From NCBI GenBank assembly GCA_018398815.1, contig CM031621.1, forward strand, positions 1,253,806 through 1,317,805: 64,000 bases of DNA, in the 5' to 3' direction. Positions 46,101 to 57,464 of this stretch are shown piece after piece (the stretch's first letter is position 1; every line of letters starts with the position of its first letter). This DNA is from Conus ventricosus. Lineage: Eukaryota; Mollusca; Gastropoda; Neogastropoda; Conidae. The position numbers and the translations under genes were made by a program. Below the pieces are notes generated by a model. It saw only the letters and a list, made by a program, of their open reading frames with translations. It had not been told where the DNA came from and did not search any database.

Positions 46101-49100
46101 GTTATGGTCACAGCCTCACCTATGACAGTCCACACAGTGATGTCACAAGCCTCAACCAATGACAGTCACACACAGTGATGTCACAGCCTCAAATGACAGT
46201 CCAAAGTGATGTCACAGCTACGTATGACAGTCCAACAGTGATGTCACAGTCTACCTAATGACAGTCCACACAGTGATGGTCAAGCCTCACAATGACAGTC
46301 ACAGTGAAGTACAGCCTCACCAATGACATTCACCACTGTATGTCACAGCCTCACCAATGCCTGTCACTCTGTTGATGTCACAGCCTCACCAAAATAATGA
46401 CAGTCCACATAGTGATGTCAAAGCATCACAATGACAGTCCACAGTGATGTCACAGCCTCACCATGACAGTCCACACAGTTGTTGTCACAGCCTCACCAAT
46501 GACAGTCCACACAGTGATGTCACAGCCTACACCAAGACCAGTCCACACAGTAATGTCACAGCTCACAATGCCAGTCCACACAGTGATGTCACAGCTCACA
46601 ATGATGTCCACACAGTGAGTCACAGCCTCACTTGACAGTCCACACAGTGATGTCACAGCCTCACCATGAGTGATGTCACAGCCTCACCAATGAAGTCCAC
46701 TGTGATGTCACAGCCTCCACAATGACGTCCACAGTGATGTCACAGCCTACCAATGGGACAGTCACAGTGTGTCACGACCTCACCAAGGACAGTCCATCCA
46801 CAGTTGATGTCAAAGCCTCACCAGGACAGTCCACAACAGTGATGGTCACTGCCTCTCAATGACCGTCCAACAGTTGATTCACAGCCTCACCAATGACAGT
46901 CAATAGGGAGTAAAGCATCACATGACCAGTCACTGTGAGGTCACAGCCTCCCAATGACAGTCCACACAGTGATGTCACAAGCTCACAATGTCAGTCACAC
47001 AGTGATGTCACAGCCGCACCATGACAGTCCACACAGTAATGTACAGCCTACAATGACAGTTTTCCACACAGTGATGTCTCAGCCTCACCAATGACAGTCA
47101 CACAGTGATGTCACAGCCTATCACCTATGACAGGCCACACAGTGATGTACAGCCCCTCTCCATGAGTGATGTCACAGCCTACCAATGGACAGTCCACAGT
47201 GATGTCACAGTCACCAATGAAGTCCACAGTGATGTCACAGGGGCTCACAATGGAACAGTCCACAGTGATGTCACGACTCACAAAGAAGTACAGTGATGTC
47301 ACGCCTCACCCAAGGACAGTCCACACAGTAATGTCACATCCTCACAATGACAGGTCACACAGTGATGTACAGCGTCACCAATGACAGTCCAGTGATGTAA
47401 CCGCCTACCATGACAGTCCACAGTGATGTCCGCCTACTATGGACAGTCACACAGATCAGACCAGCCTCACCCCAATGACAGTCCACGTGATGTCACAGAC
47501 TCACCAATGACAGTCCACAGTGATGTCCAGCCTCCCAATGCCAGTCCACCAGTGATGTCACATTTCACATGACAGTCCACAGTGATGTAACAGCTCACTA
47601 TGACAGTCCACACACAGTGATGTCACAGCTACACTGATAGGCCACAGTGATTGTCACAGCCTCAAATGACTGTCCCAGTGATCTACAGGCTACAATGCCG
47701 TCAACAGTGATGTCACAGCCTCACCAATGTCAGTCACACAGTGATGGTCACTAGCCTCACAAATGGACAGTCCACAGTTGAAGTCTCTGCTCACAATGAC
47801 AGGGTCTACACAGTGATGTCACAGCCTCACCAATGACAGTCCTCTTTGTGATGTCAAAGCCTCACCAATGACAGTCCACAGTGATGTCCAACAGCTCACC
47901 AATGACAGGGTCCACACTGTGATGTCACAGCCTCATCTATGACTGTCCACAGTGATGTCACAGCCCTCACCAATGAGTGATGTCAAAGCATCACCAATGA
48001 CAGTCCACAGTGATGTCACAGCCTCACCAATGACCAGTCCACAGTGAGTCACAGCCTATATGACAGTCACACTGTGATGTCACCGCCTCACCAATGGCAC
48101 ATGATCCACACAGTGATGTCACAGCCTCACATAAATGACAGTCCAGTGAGTCACAGCCTCACGTATGACAGTCCACCAGTGATGTCACAGCCGCACTATG
48201 ACAGACCACACAGTGATGTCTCACAGCCTCACCAATGAAGTCCACACTGTGGACGTCAATGCCTCACCAATGTCCAGTCTCCACACAGTGTTGTCACAGC
48301 CTCACCAATGACAGTCACACAGTGATGTCACAGCCTCACCAATGACAGAGTCACATAGTGTTGTCAATGCATCACCATTGACAGTCCACGTGATGTCTAG
48401 CCTCACCATATGACAGTCACACAGTGAATGTCACAGCCTCCACAATGACAGTACACGTGATGTCACAGCTCACAATGTAGTCACACAGTAATGTCACAGC
48501 CTCACATTGACAGGTCCCACAGTTATGTCACCAGCCTACCAATTGACAGTCAACAGTGAGGTCACAGCCTCACCTAGACAGTCCACACATGATGTACAGC
48601 CTCACCAAGTGCGTGGATGTCACAGCATCACAATGACAGTCCACAGTGATATCACAAGCCTCACAATGACAGTCTCAGTGATGTCACAGCCGCACCAATG
48701 ACCGTCCACAGTGATGTCACGGACCCTCCACCAAAGCAGTCACAGTGATGTCTCAGCCTCACAATGACAGTCCACCAGTAATGTCATCAGCCTCACCATT
48801 GACAGTCCCACACAGTGATGTCACAGCCACACCAATGACTGATCCACTGTGATGTCACTAGCTCAAATGACAGTCCACAGTGATGTTCAGCCTCACTTAT
48901 GACATGTCCTCACCAGTGAATGTCTCAGCCTCAACAATGACAGTCCACAGTGATGTCACAGCCTACTATGACAGTCCACACAGTGAGGTCACAGCTCACC
49001 AATGACAGTCCACACTGTGATTGTCACTGCCTCACCATGGACAGTCCACAGTGAAGTCACAGCCTCACCTATGACAGTTTCACACAGTGATTGTCTAAGC

Positions 49101-49833
49101 CTCTCAATGACAGGCCACAGTGATGTCACAGCTCACTTGAGGAGTCACAACGTGTGATGTCACAGCTCACCAAATTGACTGTCCACAGTGATGTCACTAC
49201 TCGGCCTCTCCTATGACAGTCAACAGTATGTCACAGCCTCACCAATGACAGTCCACAGTGATGTCACAGCCAACCTATGACAGGTCCATAGTGATGTCAA
49301 CTCAGCTCCACTGACAGTCCACACCCTGTGTATCACAGCCTCACCTATTGTCCTGTCCACAGTGATGTCACGCCCTACCAATGACAGTCCACAAGTGATG
49401 TCACAGCACTCACCAATGGCCAGTCCACACAGTGATGTCACAGCATCACAATGACAGTCAAGTGATGTAAGTCACAATGACAGTCCACACAGTGATGGTC
49501 ACTCTCTTCAATGACAGTCCAACAGTGATGTCACAGCTCAGCAATGCAGTCACAGTGATGTCACAGCCCTACCATTGACAGTCACACTGTGATTGTCACA
49601 AGCCTCCTCCAATGACGTCCACACAGGTGATGTCACAGCCTCACCAATGGACAGTACAGTGATGTCACCAGCTCACCAAATGACAGTCACAGTGATGTCA
49701 CTGCCTGGACAATGCACAGGTCCACAGTGATGTTCTCGGCCTACCAACTGAGTGTGTCACAGCCCACCAAGAGAGTGATGTTACAGCCTCACAGTGACAG
49801 TGTACAGTGATGTCACGCCTCACAGTGACAGTC
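31171..49833. repeat. 35-bp satellite, ~18.7 kb, several hundred copies
   Basis: The unit on + is GTGATGTCACAGCCTCACC, AATGACAGTCCACACA, with shorter forms lacking one CA. There is no unique sequence in the array apart from a few C runs (31390, 39340, 40815). Copies differ mainly by one-base indels spread evenly over all positions, which is the pattern of uncorrected long-read sequence rather than natural divergence; the true length may differ. It fills the PIPOX intron between the exons at 51945 and 30913. Short open frames in it are meaningless. Confidence 0.97.
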
Positions 49834-50218
49834 TAACACCAGGTGGTTGCAAGTATGAGGGGACTGCAGGGCGGAGATGTAAACAATGTTCAAAACATTT
49901 ATCTTGCTCCACTGAGCAATGCGGGACAGACGAATCAAAGACAAAACACGACGTGTTTGATCTTAAGTTTCTCAGGAAAATATAAACAAACTCAGGACAA
50001 CGTACTATGAAGAATCAGCAAATCACTTCATCACTTATCTTTGTCGATTCAGCGAAGGTGGGCGTTGATGTGGATTGCTCATTGTTCATGTTTGTTGTTC
50101 CGAGTGTTAATTTGTCTTGTCTGAAGAAGACCTAAGAGTCAAACACGTAGTGTTTTGTTCTTGATTTGTTTGTACATGTTAAGGGAGTTCATGATAACTA
50201 TTTTCAGAATCAATACAG
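49834..50218. repeat. Inverted-repeat element with hammerhead-like arms, copy 1
   Basis: The left arm at about 49938-49975 (minus strand: CTTAAGATCAAACACGTCGTG) and the right arm at 50118-50160 (CTGAAGAAGACCTAAGAG, ACACGTAGTGTTTTG) are inverted copies of one motif, about 140 bp apart. The better-preserved version in the duplicate block (53881-53926) shows a CUGANGA, stem II, GAAA order. This resembles the ribozyme-bearing ends of Penelope-like retroelements. Confidence 0.45.
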
Positions 50219-51374
50219 GTGGTCACGGCCACCTCCTCGATACAGTGCACTGCTGTGAGTTACTGTGGTTGCATTGTTGCACCTCTTTTTTTTTCTCTTT
50301 TTTTTAAAAATCCTTTTCCAATACAATACATTACAAATGAATATCATAACATTTCAAAAAGAAGAAAAAAAAAAGGGGGGGGGGGGGGCGCACACAAACA
50401 CACAACAAAAAAGGCCATTGAACAATCAAACATCCTTGTACACAAAGGAAAAGGGGGACCAGGGTCGAGGTGGGGGGGGGGGGGGGGGGTTGGGGGCTGA
50501 GGGTAAGGGACAGGGGAAGGTCCACTGACATTTTCATGTCAAAACACAAATCAAACTTGATGGCACCTCTTTTGCTTCACTATACACAGCGTACCAGGTA
50601 CTACGCCCTCCACTGGTGATACGACAGCAGTCACAGAGCACGTCTGTGGGAGCACCCTAGCCAAGGGCACCACTCCATCCGTTCAACAACAGAGCCACTA
50701 TACTTTGAAATGACTTGACCACAGGCATGGCCATGGAGGAGCACCAGACACTGAGGTCACCAGGAGAGAAGCACATCAGGGCCGGTCACAGAATGTGACA
50801 CTCACTAAAGAAACATCATGATCAGCGAGGAGGATGACACTGATGCTGTGGAAATCTGATGTGGTCTGAGATGACATGACAGGGCTGTACTCTGCACTTC
50901 CTCTGATGACATATCCCAGTACTGACTAGGCCTGAGAGATGTCAACATCTGCACAGCTGCTGTGGAAACTGGGCAGCCACCTGAAGAGACATGTCACTGA
51001 AGTCTTCCTACCACAGTTCCAGCACACTCACCTTTGGGAGGGCACTGACCAGGTGGACAAATAAATAAGATAATAAATCTCTTTGGGACTGGAAGCCACA
51101 CCTCCCAGTCTGCAGTGCCGATCATCACACCATGCATAACTCTCTTCTCCCTATAGTCGGCTAGTAACTTGTTTCCCCTGGATGACCTCCCAGTCTGCAG
51201 TGCCAATCATCACACCATGCATTACTCTCTCCTTCCTATAGTCAACTAGACTCGTTTGCACTGGCTCATCCTAACCCCTAAAGACAAGAAGTGAACAGTG
51301 ATTGGAAGTTAGTGTTGTGACTGTACTGACACTAGTAATGAAAAGACAGTGAAACCCTCAGTAATGGCCCTCAC
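50219..51374. other. PIPOX intron, unique sequence with G runs
   Basis: Includes G runs at 50375-50388 and 50471-50490, and two tandem diverged copies of a block of about 105 bp near 51090-51240 (GTCTGCAGTGCC, CATCACACCATGCAT, CTCCCAGTCTGCAGTGCC). No PIPOX exon was identified. The block is repeated in degraded form at 54200-55380. Confidence 0.5.
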
Positions 51375-51715
51375 CTCCAGACTTTCTTTAAACACTGGTT
51401 AACTCCGATTCTTTCTCTACCTCCCAATACCTCCACACTTTCTTTAAACACTGGTTAGCTCTGAGTCTGTCTATACCTCCCAATACCTCCAGACTTTCTT
51501 TAAACACTGGCTAACTCTGATTCTGTCTATATCTCCCAATACCTCCAGACTTTTTTGAAACACTGGCTAACTCTGATTCTGTCTATACCTCCCAATACCT
51601 CCAGACTTCTTTGAAAAACTGGCTAACTCTGATTCTGTCTATACCTCCCAATACCTCCAGACTTTTTTGAAACACTGGCTAACTCTGATTCTGTCTATAC
51701 CTCTCAGTACAGACT
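51375..51715. repeat. 56-bp minisatellite, six copies
   Basis: The unit contains CCTCCAGACTTTCTTTAAAC, ACTGGCTAACTCTGATTCTG and TCTATACCTCCCAATA. It recurs degraded at about 55345-55690. Confidence 0.95.
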
Positions 51716-51944
51716 CCCTGCTCTTAAAGGCTACTGTAAATTCTCACTGAGGATAGATCCTTTCTGAAGGTTTTGGATACATGACATGCACCCATACAAC
51801 TATTCACACATAAATGACCAATGGTGCAAGTACACAACGTGCAATGCAAACATGGTTTACAATCCTTGCACACAAAACCTGTTGACACGGACACCTGATG
51901 CTTGTTTGAAAACTGGCCACTGAAAGGGCTTTTTTGACACCTAC
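51716..51944. other. Intron start downstream of PIPOX exon
   Basis: Unique sequence on the donor side (minus strand GTAGGTGTC) of the exon at 51945. Confidence 0.6.
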
Positions 51945-52094
51945 CTTGACATATCCAGGATACTCGTCACTCGGCAGGCCATAGATGTTACGACAACCGT
52001 CCTCCTCCCTTGCGTCATTGAAACAAGGAAACCAGTCACTGGCAAGGCTGCTCTTCTTCTTCTCCTGCCAGTACATAACTGTGACGCGTGTGGG
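51945..52094 (-). CDS. PIPOX: PIPOX-like exon (YWQEK to EYPGYVK), intact
   Basis: A 150-bp exon of 50 codons, minus strand, phase 0 at both ends. It runs from acceptor TTTCTTTGTTGCAG to donor GTAGGTGTC. It encodes PTRVTVMYWQEKKK, DWFPCF and NIYGLPSDEYPGYVK, matching the PIPOX/sarcosine oxidase order (V-C-Y-W, FPCF, hIYGLP..EYPG.K), here with a slightly longer insert (NDAREEDGCR). It joins in frame to the LPLQ end of the exon at 60075. Directly upstream lie eight more copies of its own acceptor. Confidence 0.85.
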
Positions 52095-52522
52095 CTGCAA
52101 CAAAGAAAACACAGCATGGGACATTGTGCAGTGATGTGTATGGGCTGCAACAAAGAAAACACAGCATGGGACATTGTGCAGTGATGTGTATGGGCTGCAA
52201 CAAAGAAAATACAGCATGGGACATTGTGCAGTGATGTGTATGGGCTGCAACAAAGAAAACACAGCATGGGACATTGTGCAGTGATGTGTATGGGCTGCAA
52301 CAAAGAAAACACAGCACTGGACATGCGCAGTGATGTGTATGGTTGCAACAAAGAAAACACAGCACTGGGTATGTGCAGTGATGTGTATGGGCTGCAACAA
52401 AGAAAACACAGCATTGGACATGTGCAGTGATGTGTATGGGCTGCAACAAAGAAAACACAGCACTGGGTATGTGCAGTGATGCGTATGGGCTGCAACAAAG
52501 AAAACACAGCATTGGACATGTG
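52089..52522. repeat. 48-50 bp minisatellite made of the PIPOX exon acceptor
   Basis: Eight further units beyond the true acceptor. On the minus strand each has TTTTCTTTGTTGCAGCCCA and TACACATCACTG, which match the true junction (TTTCTTTGTTGCAG followed by CCCACACGCGTCAC). The array thus repeats polypyrimidine tract, AG and the first bases of the exon. Some minus-strand frames read through it joined to the exon. Confidence 0.9.
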
Positions 52523-52679
52523 CTTATACCTCTTGTTCTATCTCGCCCTCCAATTGAAGATTGACAAAGCAGGCCATTTCAAACTGTGGTCCTTGCCGTC
52601 GATCTCAGAGTCAGATTTCTGACAGCCTAGCTTCCCACACAGAACCTTGTCAGGGCTGTCATCATGTAGAAAACAGTCA
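52523..52679. other. PIPOX intron, unique segment
   Basis: Has a minus-strand frame FEMACFVNLQLEGEIEQE followed by GTATAA, exon-like in look but without a family match. See the rejected list. Confidence 0.3.
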
Positions 52680-53343
52680 CGCCTGAGACAGCTGCAAACT
52701 CTTCATCATTGCCAGACAGACAGCTAGGTTACTGACATCTTTAAGGCAAACAACACAGCCTGAGACAGCTACAAAATCTTCATCAATGCCAGACAGACAG
52801 CTAGGTTACTGACATCTTTAAGGCAAACAACACAGGCTGAGACATCTACAAACTCTTCATCAATGCCAGACAGACAGCTAGGTTACTGACATCTTTAAGG
52901 CAAACAACACAGCCTGAGACAGCCACAAACTATTCATCAATGCCAGACAGACAGCTAGGTTACTGACATCTTTAAGGCAAACAACACAGGCTGAGACAGC
53001 TACAAAATCTTCGTCACTGCCAGACAGACAGCTAGGTTACTGACATCTTTAAGGCAAACAACACAGGCTGAGACAGCTACAAACTCTTCATCAAAGCCAG
53101 ACGTAGGTTACTGACATCTTTAAGGCAAACAACACAGGCTGAGACAGCCACAAACTCTTCATCAATGCCAGAAAGACAGCTAGGTTACCGACATCTTCAA
53201 GGCAAACAACACAGGCTGAGACAGCGACAAACTCTTCACCAATGCCAGAAAGACAGCTAGGTTACTGACATCTTTAAGGCAAACAACACAGCCTGAGACA
53301 GCTACAAACTACTTCACCACTTGCCAGACAGACAGCTAGGTTA
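52680..53343. repeat. 77-bp minisatellite, about 8.5 copies
   Basis: The unit contains CTGAGACAGCTACAAACTCT, TCATCAATGCCAGACAGACA and GCTAGGTTACTGACATCTTT. It stops mid-unit at 53343 and switches abruptly to 35-bp satellite, a suspicious junction. Confidence 0.95.
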
Positions 53344-53770
53344 CGTCCACACAGTGATTCAACCCTCACACAATGACAGGCCACAGTGGATGACACACTG
53401 CCTCACCAATGACATCCCACACAGTGATGGTCACATCCTCACCAAATGACAGTCCACACAGTGATGTTCACAGCCTCAGCAATGACAGTCCAACATGATG
53501 TCACAAGCCCCACCAATGACAGTCCACACAGTGATGACACAGCCTCACCAATGCCATCCACACAGGATGATCCCACGGCCTCACCAATGACAGTTCCATC
53601 ATGAAGTCACAGCCTCCACCGCATGATCAGTCCACAGTGATGTCACAGCCTTACCAATGACATCCACATGAGGTCACAGCTCACCATGATGATGTCACAG
53701 CCTCACCAAGTGAGTGATTCACAGCCTCACCAGTGACCGTGTACAGTGATGATCACAGCCTCACACAGTG
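53344..53770. repeat. 35-bp satellite, second occurrence
   Basis: About 12 units of the same satellite as 31171-49833, resembling its right end (including GTGTACAGTGATG). It opens the duplicated block. Confidence 0.9.
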
Positions 53771-53898
53771 ACAGTCCTAACAACCAGTGTTGCAAGATGA
53801 GACTGCAGGGCCGGAGATGATAAACAAAAGTCAAAACAATATCATGACTCCACTGAAACAATGCCGGACAGACAATCACAAAGACAAAACACGACGTG

Positions 53899-53923
53899 TT
53901 TCGACCTCTTAAGTCTTCTTCAG
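53899..53923 (-). ncRNA. Hammerhead-ribozyme-like core
   Basis: On the minus strand: CTGAAGA, a palindrome-like stem (GACTTAAGAGGTC), GAAA, then CAC-GTC-GTG as a possible short stem III, then TT. This is the CUGANGA / stem II / GAAA layout of type I hammerheads with a short stem III, as known from Penelope-like elements. No convincing stem I was found, and the other three arms in the window lack an intact GAAA, so activity is doubtful. Confidence 0.3.
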
Positions 53924-55937
53924 GAAATATAAACAACACTCAGGACAACGACAATGAAGATTCAGCAATCACTTCATCAGCATAACTTTGGCGGAATTAA
54001 AAAATAATAAATTCAGCGCAAGGAGGGCGTTGGAAGTGAATTGCTCATTTTCATTTTGTTGTCTCCGAGTGTCTATTTGTCTTGATCTGAAGAAGACCTA
54101 AGAGGTCAAAACAACGCGTGGTTTGTCTCATGATTTGTTTGTCCACACTGTTCAAGGAGTCAGCGATAACAATTTTCAGAATCAATACCAGGTGTGGTCA
54201 CGGACCAACCTACTACAAGTACAGTGCACTGCTGCTCGAGTTACTATGGTAGCATTTGGTGGCACATCTTTTTTTTTCTCTTTTTATTAAAAATCCTTTT
54301 CCAAACAATACATTACAAATGAATATCATAACCATACCAAAAGAAGAAAAAAAAAAGGGGGGGGGGGCGCACCACAAACACACAACAAAAAAGGGGGCCA
54401 TTGGGAACAATCAACATCCTTTTGTACACAAAGAAAAGGGGGACCAGGGGCATGGGGGGGGGGGCGGGGGGGGGTTGGGGGCTGAGGGAAGGACAGGGAG
54501 TCCACTGACATTTTCATTCAAACACAAATCAAACTTGATGGCAACCTGTTTTGCTTCACTATAACACAGCGTACCAGTACAACCCCACCAACTGGTGATA
54601 CGACAGCAGTCACAGAGCACGTCTGTGGAGCACCTAGCCAAGGGCACCACTCCATCCTTCAACAACAGAGCCACACTACTTTTGAAAGACTTGACCACAG
54701 CATGCCATGGAGGAGCACCAGACACTGAGGTCACCAGAGAGGAAGCACATCAGGCCGTCCCCATAAATTGTGACACTCACTAAAGAAACATCAAGATCAG
54801 CGAGGAGTGAGACCTGAAGCTGTGAAATCTGATGTGGTCTGAGATGACATGACAGTGCTGTACTCTGCACTTCCCTCTGATGACATATCCATACTGACTA
54901 GGCCTGGAGAGAGTCAACATCTGCACAGCAGCTGTGGAAACTGGGCAGCACCTGAAGAGACATGACAACTGAAAGTCTTCCTTACCACAGTTCCATCAGC
55001 ACTCACTTGGGAGGGCACTGACCAGTGAACAAATAAAATAAGAAAATAAATCTCTTTGGGACTGAAGCCACACCATCCCAGTCTGCAGCGTTCAATTCAC
55101 AACATGCATAACTCTCTTCTCCCTATAGTCGGCTAGTAACTTGTTCCCCTGGATGAACCACCCCGTACTGCAGTGCCAATCACACACCATCAATTACTCT
55201 CTCCTCCTATAGTCAACTAACCTCGTTGCACTGGCTCATCCTAACCCCCTAAGACAAGAAGTGAACAGTGATTGGAAGTAGTGTTGTGACTGTACTGACA
55301 CTAATAATGAAAAAGACAGTGAAACCCCTCAGTAAAGGCCCTCACCTCCCAGACATCTTTAAACACTGTTAACAAACTCCGATTCTTTCTCGAACCTCCC
55401 AATACCTCCACACTTACTTTAAACACTGTTAGCTCTGAGTCTGTCTATACCTCCCAATACCTCCAGACTTTCTTAAACACTGCTAACTCTGATTCGTCTA
55501 ATATTCTCCTCAATACCTCCAACTTTTTTGAAACACTGGGCTAACTCTGATTCTGTCTATACCTCCCACATACCTCCGGGAGACTTTCTATTGAAAAACT
55601 GCTAACTCTGATTCTGTCTATATCCTCCCAATACCTCCAGACTTTTTGAAACACTGGCTAACTCTGATTCTGTCTATCCCTCTCAGAACAGACTCCCCTG
55701 CTTCTTAAAGGCTACTGTAACTATCACACTGAGGATAGATCCAATTGCTGAAGGTTTTGGTACATTGACATGCACCCATACAACAATTCACACATAAATG
55801 ACCATGGAGCAAGTACACCACGTGCAATGCCAAACATGGTTTACAATCCTTGCACACAAAAACCTGTTGACACGTGACACCAGAATTGCTTTGTTTGAAA
55901 AACTGACCATCTGAAAGGGCTATTTTTGATCACCTAC

Positions 55938-56087
55938 CTTGAACATCGCCAAGGATACCGCACTCGCAGGCCATTAGAAGTTACACAACCTTCCTCCTCC
56001 CTTGCGTCATTGAAACAAGGAAACAGTCACAGGCAAGGCTGCTCTCTTCTTCTCCCTGCCAGTACAATTAACTGTGAAGCGTGTGGG
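55938..56087 (-). pseudogene. Broken second copy of the PIPOX exon at 51945
   Basis: Same acceptor and donor surroundings (TTGTTGCAGCCCACAC; AAGGTAGGTG), but the frame is interrupted by numerous one-base insertions and deletions. It belongs to the degraded duplicate block. Either sequencing noise or a dead exon duplicate. Confidence 0.8.
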
Positions 56088-57391
56088 CTGCAACAAAGAA
56101 AACCACAGCCATGGACATTTTGCAGTGAAGTGTAGGGCAGCAACCAAGAAAACACAGCAATGACATGTGCAGTGATGTGTATGGGCTGCACCAAAGAACT
56201 ACAGCAGGGACAATGTGCAGTGATTGTATGGGCGGCAACAAAGAAACACAGCAAGGGAACATTGTGCAGTGATGTGTATGGGCAGCAACAAAGAAAACAC
56301 AGCACTGGAACATGCCAGTGAGTGTAATGGTTGCAACAAAGAAAACACAGCACTGTATGTGCAGTGATGTGTATGGCTGCAACAAAGAAAAACACTGCAT
56401 GGACATGTGCAGTGATGTGTATGGGCTGCAACAAAGAAAACACAGCACTGGGTATGTGCAGTGAGCGTAAGGGCTGCAACAAAGAAAACACCGCATTGGA
56501 ACAGTGTGATATACCTCTTGTCTATCTCGCCCTCCAATTGAAGATTGACAAAGCAGGCCATTTCAAACTGTGTCCTTGCCGACGATCTCAAGTCAATTTC
56601 TGCAGCCTAGCTTCCCACACCACCTGTCAGGCTGTCATCATTAGAAAACAGTCACGCCTGAGACAGCTAGCTGCAAACTCTTCATGCATTGCCAGACAGA
56701 CAGCTAGGTTATGACATCTTTTAAGGCAAACAACACAGCCTGAGACACTACACAATCTTCATCAATGCCATACAGACAGCTATTACTGACATCTTTAAGG
56801 CAAACAACACAGGCTGAGACATCTACAAACTCTTCATCCATGCCCAGACAGACAGCTAGGTTACTGACATCTTAAGCAAACCAACACAGCCTGAACCGCC
56901 ACAAACTATTCATCATAGCCAGACAACCGCTAGGTTACTGACATCTTCACTAAGGCAAACAACACAGTCTGAGACCAGCTACAAAAATCTCTTCGTCACT
57001 GCCAGACAGACAGCTAGTTTACTGACATCTTTAAGGCAAAACAACACAGGCTGGGACAGCTAATGGGGGGGGGGGGGGGGTGGGAGGGGGGGGGGTAAAT
57101 GGGGGGCAAACCTTCATCAAAGCCAACGTAGGTTACTGACATCTTAAAGCAAACAACACAGCTGAACAGCCACAAACTCTCATCAATGCCAGAAAGACAG
57201 CTAGGTTTACCGACATCTTCAAGGCAAACAACACAGGCTGAACGCGACAAACTCTCCACCAATTGCCAGAAAGACAGCTAGTTACTGACATCTTTAAGGC
57301 AAACACACAGCCTGAGACAGCTTTCAACTCTTCACGCATTGCAGACAGACAGCTAGGGTTTACTGACATCTTTAAGGCAAACACACAGGCT

Positions 57392-57464
57392 GTGTGAGGA
57401 CACCACGCCATGGGCCAGTTTTTTGCTTTTTTTTGTGGGGGGGGGGGTTTTGTTTTTTCTTCAT
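57392..57464. other. Junction segment with T/G runs
   Basis: Short unique stretch with TTTTTTTTGTGGGGGGGGGG between the 77-bp and 45-bp arrays. Confidence 0.6.

Larger units (their letters stand above)
53771..57391. repeat. Degraded duplicate of 49834-53343
   Basis: Repeats in the same order the inverted-repeat element, both G-run segments, the 56-bp array (55345-55690), the PIPOX exon copy, the acceptor array (56088-56515) and the 77-bp array (56650-57391). Single-base indels are frequent throughout, including within the exon copy, while copy 1 is clean. Most simply this is an unpolished duplicate contig end or haplotype joined in tandem; a real recent duplication is possible. Confidence 0.85.

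Noticed and set aside
31171..49833. CRISPR-like array
   Set aside because: No unique spacers between repeats; contiguous tandem satellite in an animal intron.
51804..52519. Long minus-strand frames rich in CCVFFVAAHTHH-type repeats fused to the PIPOX exon
   Set aside because: They read through the duplicated splice acceptor region; only 51945-52094 is exon-like.
52523..52577. Minus-strand exon FEMACFVNLQLEGEIEQE with a GTATAA donor
   Set aside because: It does not fit PIPOX order or sequence, has an upstream stop close by and only a weak acceptor; no support beyond an open stretch.
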